DNA from: Aureococcus anophagefferens
Taxonomy: Eukaryota > Sar > Pelagophyceae > Pelagomonadales > Pelagomonadaceae
Assembly: GCF_000186865.1 (NCBI RefSeq)
Contig: NW_008705583.1
Coordinates: 251,673 to 315,672 of the forward strand
DNA length: 64,000 nt
Reading direction: 5' to 3'
Below, piece by piece: positions 36,769 through 45,334 of the stretch (positions are counted from its first letter, which is position 1; every line of letters begins with the position of its first letter). Under the pieces are notes generated by a model. That model was not told the DNA's origin and ran no database searches. It saw nothing but the letters and a program-made list of their open reading frames with translations. The position numbers were made by a program, and so were the translations under genes.

Positions 36769-37758
36769 TTAAGTCGAGCTCGCCGCGTCCTGGAGCCGGG
36801 AGCGGAGGAGGGCATGGAAGATCTCTGCGTCCATGTAGGAGCCGGACATTTCGGGACTACCGTAGTTCACGCAAGGGACAAATCCCGCGACACGCCCAGT
36901 CAAAGTATCGAAGTACATCCCTAGGACCAAATAAAATNNNNNNNNNNNNNNNNNNNNNNNNNNNNNNNNNNNNNNNNNNNNNNNNNNCCCAGTCGAATCA
37001 TCGAAGTAAAGCTGAAGATCCATGTCGTAACCATAAGAGTCAGATCTGTGTCGCCCAAACAACTCACCATTTATGAAATTAATGCAGCCTGCGCCATTTT
37101 CTTCTATTGCGAGTCCTGCACTGTCATCGTCTATATCATAAAAGTCGACCACTCTGATCGAGGTGCCGTCGGATTTCCTAGTGCAGATCAGAAATGCGGA
37201 CAGCTGGAAATAGTCTGATAAAAGGGACCCATCCCCTTCGCCCACGTAATTATCATTAGCCTTGAGCAGGAATTCTGAGATGTCGTGGCCGTGAACCTCC
37301 GCCGGAGGGAACATGGCGAATTGTCCACACGGCTCAAGCAACCCCATCTCGTGGTCTTCGCTGATGAGTCGCATGAACTCAAATGCCGACCTTCGATAAT
37401 CACCATCACCATCTTCACGATACGACACGATCAGGGAAAACGCAAAATCGTCAAAGCTTATCTGCGCATCACGCGCAATGCCCTGGAATGTTTCTGAAGA
37501 ATCCATCGGATACAGGGAGCGCATTCGCGCGTGCGTGCTCACCAGGCGTTTAGACGACATCGGCCCCAGCGCGCCGCGGGCGACGCCGTTCGCTTTCGAT
37601 TCCCAGGCGCGAGAGAGGCCGTCGATGCGGCCGACGATTTCAAGCCGGCCGAGCGCCTTGGGGTCTAGAAACGAGCAAATTTCGAGGAGTGGCTCCGTCG
37701 GGAGCGAGCGCCACGCGACCGTGTTCTTCCGCGCGTCGCGATCACGCGACGTCGGCAT
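36769..37758 (-). CDS. F-box protein in a low-GC segment (contains assembly gap)
   Basis: Starts MPTSRDRDARKNTVAW at 37758. Residues about 16-60 (SLPTEPLLEICSFLDPKALGRLEIV and following) form an F-box. The rest, ~270 residues, has no family I recognise; it is rich in Asp, Gly and aromatic residues. A motif (L/M)YFDxxTG occurs on both sides of a 50-base run of N (36938-36987), so the gap probably hides further repeats of that unit. Base composition is far less GC-rich than every neighbour, with many T/A third positions. This suggests recent arrival or a fast-evolving family. The frame is open across the gap as written. Confidence 0.6.
   Translation of the reverse strand: MPTSRDRDARKNTVAWRSLPTEPLLEICSFLDPKALGRLEIVGRIDGLSRAWESKANGVARGALGPMSSKRLVSTHARMRSLYPMDSSETFQGIARDAQISFDDFAFSLIVSYREDGDGDYRRSAFEFMRLISEDHEMGLLEPCGQFAMFPPAEVHGHDISEFLLKANDNYVGEGDGSLLSDYFQLSAFLICTRKSDGTSIRVVDFYDIDDDSAGLAIEENGAGCINFINGELFGRHRSDSYGYDMDLQLYFDDSTGXXXXXXXXXXXXXXXXXFYLVLGMYFDTLTGRVAGFVPCVNYGSPEMSGSYMDAEIFHALLRSRLQDAASST
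36938..36987. other. Assembly gap (50 N)
   Basis: Exactly 50 undetermined bases, likely an arbitrary gap size. The flanks resemble each other (AGTC-A-(A)T-ATCGAAGTA on both sides), so the gap may come from a collapsed short repeat. Confidence 0.95.
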
Positions 37759-37863
37759 GGCGGGTCGAGGTGAGGCAATTCGACGGCATCGTCGTGTGCT
37801 TGAACTTGGGTTGCACGCTTGCGATGTGAAATGGCTGCCCGCCCAAGCTGAACACACTCGACA

Positions 37864-39570
37864 ATGATCCTGCCCGCGCGCAACGCGCGGCGCATGTTCG
37901 CAGAATACGCCGGCGACTGGAGGAGCGCGGACTTTGACTTCACGAACTGCGGCCTCGACTCGGCCGCGGACGGCGCGGCGGAGGCGGAGCTGTCGCGCTC
38001 GCGGCTCCGGGCGGCGCGCTCGTCGTCGTCGAGCTTCCGGTCGCGGGAGCTCCGGGCCAGCGAGTCCGGCCGATCGTCGGTGACCTTCGACGGGCCCGAG
38101 GGCGACGGCGCGCCCGCGAGCGACGGCGACGGCGCCGGCGCCGCCGCGAGCGACGGCGCCGCGGCCGCCGACGCCCGAGCCGGCGGCGGCGCCGCCGCGC
38201 CCGCGGGCGACGGCGAGCAGACCAAAGGCGGCGACGACGACGACGAGCGGGACCTCGCGACGGCGCGGCTCCGGGGCCTCTGGGGCCCCGAGCGGTCGAA
38301 GCGGCTCGGCCGCGAGCTCTCCGAATACAGCACGGACATGATCGCCACGGTCTCCGACTCGCTCCTCGGCGCCTGCGAGGAGTCCTTCTACTCGCGGGCC
38401 ATGACGAAGTGCGCGCTCGAGCCCGCGCCGACGGTCGAGACGGCGTTGCTGTCCGTCGCGACGTTGGCGATGATCTTCGTGCAGATCGCGAGCATCAACA
38501 CGATCCGCCAGTTTTTGTGGTACCTCAAGTGGGGCGGCATGGTCGACGCGCACGTCGACGACGACGCCTGGCTCGCGGAGACGTTCCGGGCCGGCGTGCC
38601 CTACCCCGTGGACTTCCACCACGACATCGACGACGGCGTGCTCGCGGCCGGCGTGCCGTCGTTCCTCGTGCCGCCCATGTTCTTCTGCTCTTTGTTGCTG
38701 GGCATCACGGTCTCCGGGGCCATGCGCGCGACGAAGGCGTCCTACGTGGTCCTGCGGTGGGCCGCGGCGCACGAGCTGGAGCACGTCACGCTCAGCGGCG
38801 CGGCGCACCTTTTTGTGGCGTGGACGATCCACGTCGCGCGGTTGAGCCTCGTCGCCTACTTCGCGCTCATCTCCGTGGCGATCTTGGGCACAGCCGACGG
38901 GCCCTTCAACCTGCTGCTGAACTCGCTGGCCATGTGCTTCATCTTCGAGATCGAGGTGTTGCTCCGCCACGACGTGCCCTCGCACGGCTTCTTCGGCGCG
39001 CTGGACCGGCGCGTCGCGACGCGGCACCTCGAGTGGCGCCTCGCGCTCCGCGACGTCTTCCGGGGCGTCGCCGCGGACGTGCGCGCGGCCGCGGAGCACC
39101 CGGCGCTGCGGGTGGTCTACCGCGCCTACGAGACGCTGGGAGAGCTCGCGCTCGGCGCGCTCGTGCTGACGGTGACCTGGGCCATGCAGCGGCGGACGAC
39201 GCGCGGCGACATCGTCACGAACGACGACGACTGGGTCACGGACACGCCGGGCCTCACGCGCATCTACAAGGGCTGCGGCCTCGCGATCTTCTCGCTCCTC
39301 GTCTTCGACTGCCACTTCGCCTGGTTCTTCGCGTCCAAGGACCGGCGGAAGCGGCCGTGGCTCCGGGTCCTCGCGTTTTTGGTGGACCTGGCGGCCGTCG
39401 CGGTCGTCGTCATCGTCGCCGTCGAGTGGGCCGTCGGCTGGCTCATGAGCTGGAACCTCTCCGCGAAGAGCCACCCCTTCGAGTGGACCGAACTTTCCAT
39501 CGCGCCGAAGCGGCCCGCGGACTACGACGACTACTACGCCTACGACTACGCCGGCGACTACGGAGGGTAA
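37864..39570 (+). CDS. Polytopic membrane protein of unknown family
   Basis: A 568-residue protein. The first ~190 residues are cytosol-like and disordered, with Ser runs, an acidic Gly/Ala-rich region and DDDDERDL. About seven hydrophobic segments follow. Approximate centres are residues 200 (LLSVATLAMIFVQIASI), 272 (FLVPPMFFCSLLLGITVSG), 325, 356, 438, 480 and 515 (LVDLAAVAVVVIVAVEWAVGWLM). The last 40 residues are Tyr/Asp-rich (YDDYYAYDYAGDYGG). I cannot tie it to a transporter or channel family: there is no ion-channel pore or carrier signature. The disordered N-terminus and the pattern resemble stramenopile-specific membrane proteins. It is divergent from the F-box gene by 105 bp. Confidence 0.7.
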   Translation: MILPARNARRMFAEYAGDWRSADFDFTNCGLDSAADGAAEAELSRSRLRAARSSSSSFRSRELRASESGRSSVTFDGPEGDGAPASDGDGAGAAASDGAAAADARAGGGAAAPAGDGEQTKGGDDDDERDLATARLRGLWGPERSKRLGRELSEYSTDMIATVSDSLLGACEESFYSRAMTKCALEPAPTVETALLSVATLAMIFVQIASINTIRQFLWYLKWGGMVDAHVDDDAWLAETFRAGVPYPVDFHHDIDDGVLAAGVPSFLVPPMFFCSLLLGITVSGAMRATKASYVVLRWAAAHELEHVTLSGAAHLFVAWTIHVARLSLVAYFALISVAILGTADGPFNLLLNSLAMCFIFEIEVLLRHDVPSHGFFGALDRRVATRHLEWRLALRDVFRGVAADVRAAAEHPALRVVYRAYETLGELALGALVLTVTWAMQRRTTRGDIVTNDDDWVTDTPGLTRIYKGCGLAIFSLLVFDCHFAWFFASKDRRKRPWLRVLAFLVDLAAVAVVVIVAVEWAVGWLMSWNLSAKSHPFEWTELSIAPKRPADYDDYYAYDYAGDYGG

Positions 39571-39601
39571 AAGAGGAGGCGTCGTGTGACGTGACGCCGG
39601 C

Positions 39602-40693
39602 ATGCACCATCTATTCAACGTCTCATTCAACGATTGGTTTCGAGGAGCATTCAAAACGATGCGCTCCATTGACGAGCCGCCAGCGCCGCCACAGCGCGCG
39701 CTGCAACGCGACGCGCAAGCGCTCCAGCAGAGCAGCACGGAAATGCTCCAGCAACGCGACGCGCACGCGCTCCAGCAGCGCGACGCGCGAGCGCTCCAGC
39801 GCAACGACGCGCAAGCGCTCGACGCCGCGCTGCAGCAGCAGCAGCGCGCGCCGCTGCAGCCGCGCAACGCCAGCGACACGACGCCGCAGGCGTCGCCGCG
39901 CGCCGAGAAGGCCTACGCGACGCCGATCCAGTACGTGCCGCCTCCGGCGCCGGCGGGCGCGGCCGCGTCGAGCCCGTCGTCCGCGAACACGACGCCCGCG
40001 ACGGTCTACTGCCCGACGCCCGGCGCGACGCCCGCGGCCGCGTCGCCGCGGCCGTCGCCGCGGCGCTTCTTCGGGTCGCCGCGGCCCGCGCCGCCCGTCT
40101 ACCGGCAGTCGCCACGGTCGAGCCGCGCGTTCGCGTCGCCGCGGCCCGAGCCGCCCGCGCCGCCGTCGCCCGCGCGGCGGTCGCCGCGGGCGTCGCGGAG
40201 CTACGAGTCCTTCCGGCCCGCGCCGCTGACGCCCGTGCGGTCCCACGCGCTCACGACGCCGCAGACGACGCCCATGGGCGTCGGCGGCGTCGGCGCGCGG
40301 CTGACGACGCCCGTCGAGGCCGACACGTGCAGCATCTGCCTCGAGGCCCTCGACGCCACGGGCAAGACGCTGCACACGATCCGCAAGTGCGGCCACCGGT
40401 TCCACCTGGACTGCATCTCGCGCGCCGTCGGCGCCAAGTGCACGACGTGCCCGCTCTGCCGGTCGCTCATCAGCCCGGGCCTCACGCCGTGCCACAACCG
40501 CTTCGGCTTCGCGCCGGCGCGGGGCTACTCGCCCCTGGACCTCCGCTCCGACATCCGCGGCGCCGCGCAGCGCGCGCGGGACGCGATGCGCGCGCGCATG
40601 GCCGCGCTCGAGGCCGCGCGCGAGGAGGAGCCGCCGACGCCGGCGACGCCGCCGCTCCGCTTCACGCTCACGGACGACGACCCCGTGTTCTAG
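39602..40693 (+). CDS. RING-H2 finger protein
   Basis: A 363-residue protein with a C-terminal RING finger (about residues 243-287): CSICLEAL, CGHRFHLDCI, CTTCPLC. The Cys/His order (C3H2C3) and spacing indicate a RING-H2 E3 ubiquitin ligase. The N-terminal part contains imperfect repeats of ALQQRDA (residues 33-75) and then a Pro/Ser/Arg-rich disordered region with repeats like SPRP. There is no membrane segment. It starts 31 bp after the upstream gene ends, on the same strand. Confidence 0.85.
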   Translation: MHHLFNVSFNDWFRGAFKTMRSIDEPPAPPQRALQRDAQALQQSSTEMLQQRDAHALQQRDARALQRNDAQALDAALQQQQRAPLQPRNASDTTPQASPRAEKAYATPIQYVPPPAPAGAAASSPSSANTTPATVYCPTPGATPAAASPRPSPRRFFGSPRPAPPVYRQSPRSSRAFASPRPEPPAPPSPARRSPRASRSYESFRPAPLTPVRSHALTTPQTTPMGVGGVGARLTTPVEADTCSICLEALDATGKTLHTIRKCGHRFHLDCISRAVGAKCTTCPLCRSLISPGLTPCHNRFGFAPARGYSPLDLRSDIRGAAQRARDAMRARMAALEAAREEEPPTPATPPLRFTLTDDDPVF

Positions 40694-40730
40694 GGGCGAT
40701 TCACAGACACTTATTAACACTCTCCCTTGC

Positions 40731-41109
40731 TCACGGCGGGACGACGTCGTCGCCGTCCATGACGTGCGCGAGGTACTCGCGGATGTCGGAGACGACGTCC
40801 TCGAGGTGGTTCTCGTCGGCGAGGATCTTGTTCTCGGAGCTGAGGAGCTCGTTGTCGTGCTCGAGGGCCGCGATCTCCATGCGCGCGAGCTCGAGCTCCG
40901 TGGCCGTCGCCGCGCATTCCGGGTTCGCCGCCTCCTGGCGGAGCCGCATCTCCTTGATGGCCTCGGCGTCCTGCTCCTCGGACAGCTCCGTGAGCGGCTG
41001 GCCGCCTACAGGGTGGGTCCGTGAGCGGCGCGGCGCGGCGCGGCGCGACGCGGCGCGACGCGCGGGCAGCGGCGGCGAACATCAGCGCGAGCGTCGCGGC
41101 GCGGCGCAT
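40731..41109 (-). CDS. Small secreted/targeted coiled-coil protein (intron boundaries uncertain)
   Basis: The ATG at 41109 opens a signal-peptide-like start (MRRAATLALMFAAAARAS). The coiled-coil frame, readable from 41005 down to the stop at 40731, is a different frame. It begins at GQPLTELSEEQDAEAIKEMRL and continues as a coiled coil (LEHDNELLSSENKILADENHLEDVV). A TGTAG directly before GGC/GGCCAG looks like a 3' splice site near 41010. The donor in the GC-rich, repetitive upstream stretch could not be fixed. The total would be about 110-120 residues. Function unknown. Confidence 0.5.
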
Positions 41110-41231
41110 GGTGTCTCGGTCGCGCGCTGTCGCGGTTCTCGGTCGCGCGCTGCTCGTGCGAGGCTCTGCGTGTCGACGCGTTCGGCGTCGCGCAAGTCTG
41201 TGCCTCGAGCCCTCGGCGTCGCGTCGACGCC

Positions 41232-41788
41232 AGCCTGGCCAAGGGGATCTTCTCCAGAAGTCTGGGGAGGCGACTACGCTGCCTCGAGGCGGGGCGACTA
41301 TTATCCGGTCTGAGCTCCTCGGCAGCCCATTTCAGACCTCCCTCAGACCTCCGGGTCCTGGCTCCGTTGGGCCCCGCCGTGGCGGCGCTTCGGTCGAATG
41401 GGTACGTAGACCGCTTCCCCAAAGCGATTTCTTCTGGGAACACGTTTTGGCCGCGCACGGGCTGCCGCCTGTTCTAAGGAACCCCTCGAAGGGCTGCCTG
41501 CTGCCTGAGTTTGGCGGGGATCGTTGATTTTTTGGGCCTTTGACCTGCCCCATGACCTGCCCGAGCCATCGAGGCGAAAATATCAACGATCCCCGACGGC
41601 TACGACCCGACGTCGCGCGTGCAGCTCCGCGAGCACCTGGTATTGCCCCGCGGAGAGGTGATCCACGACGTCCCTGAGCCCATGCGCGTGCCGAGGGAGT
41701 CCCCTACCATCCCGGGCCCGGACCGGACCCGCAGCGCCTTCGGGAACAGCCGCCACCTGCACTACTCGATGCCCGTTATGCTCCCGCG
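41232..41788 (+). repeat. Left arm of a ~550-bp inverted repeat
   Basis: Reads from CCTGGCCAAGGGGATCTTC to CTCCCGCG. It is the reverse complement of 42096-42640 with only scattered substitutions and small indels of 1-3 bases. Inside the arm, 41517-41598 is itself bounded by GGGGATCGTTGAT and its complement, forming a small hairpin. Confidence 0.92.
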
Positions 41789-42095
41789 GAGCTGTCTACG
41801 ACCAGGCCAGATCGAGTCACAAACGGTCTCGCTGCACGGCTTCGCGCGCTCGTCGGCCATGGGGTTACTATGGAGCGGCGCGCAGCATCTCAGGCGCGTC
41901 CTACTGGGCCAAATCGATGCCATTGACTCGTCCTGAGGCGACCCCTCCCGACACGAGTTTAAGTTCGACAAATTCACGTCGCCACGGCCTTCCCGGGGCT
42001 TCGCGCGACGCCTGGCCACCCCGCGACGAAAGCCTGGCCCGATAGGCGCCGCACCTTAGGATCTTGGCGGGCCCTGGCCGGGCCCGGCCGGCCAT
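41789..42095. other. Spacer (loop) of the inverted repeat
   Basis: About 307 bp of unique sequence between the arms, with no convincing gene. Its right end has a G/C palindrome (GGCCGGGCCCGGCC). Confidence 0.7.
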
Positions 42096-42640
42096 CGCGG
42101 GAGCGCAACGGGCATCGAGTAGTGCAGGTAGCGGCAGTTCCCGCAGACGCCGCGGGTCCGGTCCGGGCCCGGGATGGTAGGGGACTCCCTCGGCACGCGC
42201 ATGGGCTCAGGGACGTCGTGGATCACCTCTCCGCGGGGCAATACCAGGTGCTCGCGGAGCTGCACGCGCGACGTCGGGTCGTAGCCGTCGGGGATCGTTG
42301 ATATTTTCGCCTCGATGGCTCGGGCAGGTCATGGGGCAGGTCAAAGGCCCAAAAAATCAACGATCCCCGCCAAACTCAGGCAGCAGGCAGCCCTTCGAGG
42401 GTACCTTAGAACAGGCGGCAGCCCGTCAGCCAAAACGTGTACCCAGAAGAAATCGCTTTGGGGAAGCGGTCTACGTACCCATTCGACCGAAGCCGCCACG
42501 GCGGGGCCCAACGGAGCCAGGACCCGGAGGTCTGAGGGAGGTCTGAAATGGGCTGCCGAGGAGCAGACCGGATAATAGTCGCCCCGCCTCGAGGCAGCGT
42601 AGTCGCCTCCCCAGATACTTGAAGATCCCCTTGGCCTGGC
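42096..42640 (-). repeat. Right arm of a ~550-bp inverted repeat
   Basis: Complement of 41232-41788. Compared with the left arm it keeps a CGNC pair in the protein-like stretch (GVCGNCRYLHYSMP, minus strand, about 42105-42150), where the left arm has SAFGNSRHLHYSMP. It may therefore be the less degraded copy. Confidence 0.92.
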
Positions 42641-42761
42641 CTCGAGAACTGCAACACCAAGGATGCACCCGATGATGCGTGGTCAGTGCTGTCCAAAATA
42701 AGAAAGTATACCGAGGTGCTCGAAGGCGGGGAGGTGGGCTGCGCCCGCGCGTGTCGCCACC

Positions 42762-43574
42762 ATGAGCCGCGAGAGCGACAAGAACATGACCTTCGACGAG
42801 AAGTGCGCCCAGCGCAAGTACATGTGTGACGCGCTCATCGGCAACGCGACGCCCAAGGTGTCCTTCCCGCGGACGCCGGACCTCCCCGACGACCTCCACG
42901 GCCCCATGGGCTACGTGCCCCCGCGGGCGCCGTCGCAGGACATCGACGCCCAGAAGGAGATGGGCATGCGGAACATGCGCAAGTACCCCAAGGTCGTCGC
43001 CGAGGCCATGATGGACGCCGAGTACGAGGACTCGCAGCTCACCGAGGAGGAGCGCGCCGCGCGCGACCCGACGCCGTCGGAGAACGCCATCGACCTCTTC
43101 CCCGAGACCAAGGGCGCGCTCTACATCAAGCGCCGCAAGCAGTACGACTGGGCCGTCAAGCAGTCCCACGAGAAGCAGGTGATCCTCATGATCGGCCAGA
43201 CGTGGTCGTTCTGGTACGCGGTGCCCTGGTACGACGAGCTCGCCCAGGAGGAGGGCCTGCCGTCGCTCCTCATCAAGGCCGAGCTCGACTCGGCGACGAC
43301 GGAGTTCCTCAAGGACATGTACGAGACGACGTGCATCCCCTCGTTCTACATCCTCAAGGACGGCAAGCTCCACGTGACCATCGAGCACGAGGAGGTCGAC
43401 GTCGTCCAGGCCTGGGCGCGCGCGGGCAAGGAGCCCGAGGGGTGGCCCGAGGCCTTCGGCTACGGCAAGGACGGCGACGCCCTCGAGGACCCGAACGCGC
43501 CCGAGGAGGACGAGTTCCCCTGCGTCTACCACGTCGGCTACACGGACCCCTACCAGCACATCATCGGCGACTAG
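42762..43574 (+). CDS. Thioredoxin-fold protein lacking the CxxC motif
   Basis: A 270-residue protein. Residues about 138-215 have the thioredoxin pattern: beta strand VILMIGQTWSFWY at the active-site position, then a helix, LIKAELDS, and the cis-proline segment TCIPSFYILKDGKL followed by HVTIEHEE. Where a redox thioredoxin has WCxxC, this protein has WSFWY, so it cannot catalyse dithiol exchange. It may be a structural or chaperone-like member. The N-terminal 120 residues are charged and helical, and the C-terminus is acidic. There is no signal peptide, which argues for cytosol or cilium. Partner unknown. Confidence 0.75.
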   Translation: MSRESDKNMTFDEKCAQRKYMCDALIGNATPKVSFPRTPDLPDDLHGPMGYVPPRAPSQDIDAQKEMGMRNMRKYPKVVAEAMMDAEYEDSQLTEEERAARDPTPSENAIDLFPETKGALYIKRRKQYDWAVKQSHEKQVILMIGQTWSFWYAVPWYDELAQEEGLPSLLIKAELDSATTEFLKDMYETTCIPSFYILKDGKLHVTIEHEEVDVVQAWARAGKEPEGWPEAFGYGKDGDALEDPNAPEEDEFPCVYHVGYTDPYQHIIGD

Positions 43575-43684
43575 GGCGCGGCGGGAAGTCCCCGACCGGC
43601 GCGCGTAAGACGGCGCTCCCCCGATCGGCTCTGTGCACGGGCGTGTGTACAAGCCGCGCGGACGCCGCGCGGGGGTCGGGGGGC

Positions 43685-45072
43685 TCACTCGTTCTTCTTC
43701 TTCGGCGCGGCGCCGGCGAAGGCGGACCGGGCCGCGGCCTCGAGCTTCCGGTAGCGGGCCCGGCCGTGGTCCGCCCAGAGGAGGCCGAACGCGGACGAGA
43801 CGCGCTGGGGCCCGAGGAAGTAGAGCAGGCACGTGAAGAGCAGCACCTCGTCCTCGGGGCCGCTGTAGTTGAGGAGCAGGCGGCTCAGGAACGTCGGCAG
43901 GAGCGCGCGCCACGCGAGCGCCGCGGCGAGCGCCGCGAAGGACAGGAGCACCGCGAACTTGGTCCGGTGCGCCTCCGCGAGGAGCACCGCCGCGTTCCGC
44001 TCGTCGACGAGGGACTTGATCTTGTCCGCGACGTGCTCGAAGGGCTTGATCTTCGTCGTGTCGAGCGGCGCCGCGTCCTCGATGGCCTCCCAGAGCGCCG
44101 CGAAGTCGGGCGAGTCGCGCGGGCCCGTCTCGACGCCGCTGAGGCAGAGCACGGGCACGTCCTTGACGTTCGCGGGCAGGCCGAACTTGGCTCGGATCGT
44201 CGCCGCCATCTCGGACCGCTTGCCCTTCTTGCCCTCGCCGCAGTAGGGCTCCATGTTCGTCTTCCAGCCGCGCGACTCCTCGTCGCAGCGGCTGTAGGCG
44301 AAGACGACGTGCTTCCACACGGAGCTCGACGCGTCCCTGAACTTCTCGTCGAGCATCTTGAGGATCGTGTAGGTCGCCGGGTTCAAGCGGTTCGCGTAGG
44401 GGTCGCTGTGGAGCACGAGGAGCACGTGCGCCTCGCGCATCGCCTTGAGCTTCTCGTGCAGGTCCGTCGCGAGCGCCGAGAGCACCTCGCGCGCCTCGGC
44501 CTTGTCGACCTCGGCGGCCTCGGGGTCGTCGTGGCCCGGCGTGTCGACGACGACGAAGGGCCGCTCCTCGTCGCCGAACCAGTGAGCCTTCGCCCAGGAC
44601 GCGCACTTCGTGACCGACTCGACGCTGTCGGACGACGCGAAGAGCGGCTCGCGGTCCCAGGCGAACTGCTCGTTGGCGTCGGGCGCGCACTTGTAGCCGC
44701 AGAGCTTGTTCAGGAGCGTCGACTTGCCCGCGCCCGTGGACCCGATGACGACGACGCGCCGCAGGTCCGGCCTGGGGAGAATCCGCCGAATCGTCGCGAA
44801 CGGTCGCGCGGTCTCTGAGTTTTATGTTTCCCGCCGTGTGTTCGAACGCGCCCGCCCCCCGCGTCAAAAACCCCGCCCCTCGCGCGCGACGGGACGCGGG
44901 CGCCCGACTCCATGCGTCCAAAGTCCTCGAGCGTCTTGTGCTGGACGTTGACGGCCGTCCGGTAGTACTGCTTCTCGACGAGGGACTTGGCGGTCCGAGC
45001 GCAGACGGCGAAGAAGCCGTCGTCGACCTCTTCGCCGCCCTCGTCGGGGGCGGACGCGTCGAGTTTGCACAT
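43685..45072 (-). CDS. AIG1/GIMAP-type GTPase with C-terminal membrane segments (two exons)
   Basis: Exons 45072-44909 and 44771-43685 give 416 residues. Exon 1 (MCKLDASAPDEGGEE to GRM) joins in phase to PDLRRVVVIGSTGAGKST, the P-loop (residues about 60-70). VVVDTPGHDD is the Walker B/G3 motif. LLVLHSDPYANR and the YSRCDEES region occupy the places of the AIG1-specific box and G4, though G4 is atypical. Near residues 325-345 and 355-370 two hydrophobic segments would anchor it in a membrane. The AIG1/Toc34 family includes lymphocyte GIMAPs, plant AIG1 and plastid import receptors; which it resembles most cannot be settled here. The 137-bp intron is GT-AG. Confidence 0.82.
44772..44908 (-). 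other. GT-AG intron of the AIG1-type GTPase
   Basis: 137 bp. The first eight bases (GTCGGGCG) and the first eight of exon 2 (GCCGGACC) agree at five positions, so an ancient introner origin is possible but not shown. Confidence 0.75.
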
Positions 45073-45334
45073 GGCGAACTCCGGTGTCCGTCGGTCCGTT
45101 GGTTGAGGATGATTTGCGCTCGTGTCTCGCCCGCCGGACGAGCCTCGCCGGGCGGCCGGAAGGCCTCTCGGACGGCCTTCGGACGGACGGCTGCGCGCAC
45201 AGCCCCGTCCGCGCCTCCGCGGCGACGCGCCGTGAAGGCGCGCCTCAAAAGAGGCACGAGTATTCCAGATGCTCTATATAAAACCCGGCGCGGGGCCCCT
45301 CGGCGCGGGACCCGCCCCCGGCGCGGCGCCCGCG

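Noticed and set aside
41332..41586. Open frames of 82-105 codons in the inverted-repeat arms
   Set aside because: Frames differ between the arms because of 1-3-base indels, so no single coding sequence is supported. The LPRGEVIHDVPEPM stretch is only mentioned as possible gene remains.
45275..45282. A TATATAAA sequence as a TATA box
   Set aside because: It lies ~200 bp from the AIG1 start and in the orientation opposite to it. No plus-strand gene begins nearby, and similar boxes are absent from other promoters here.
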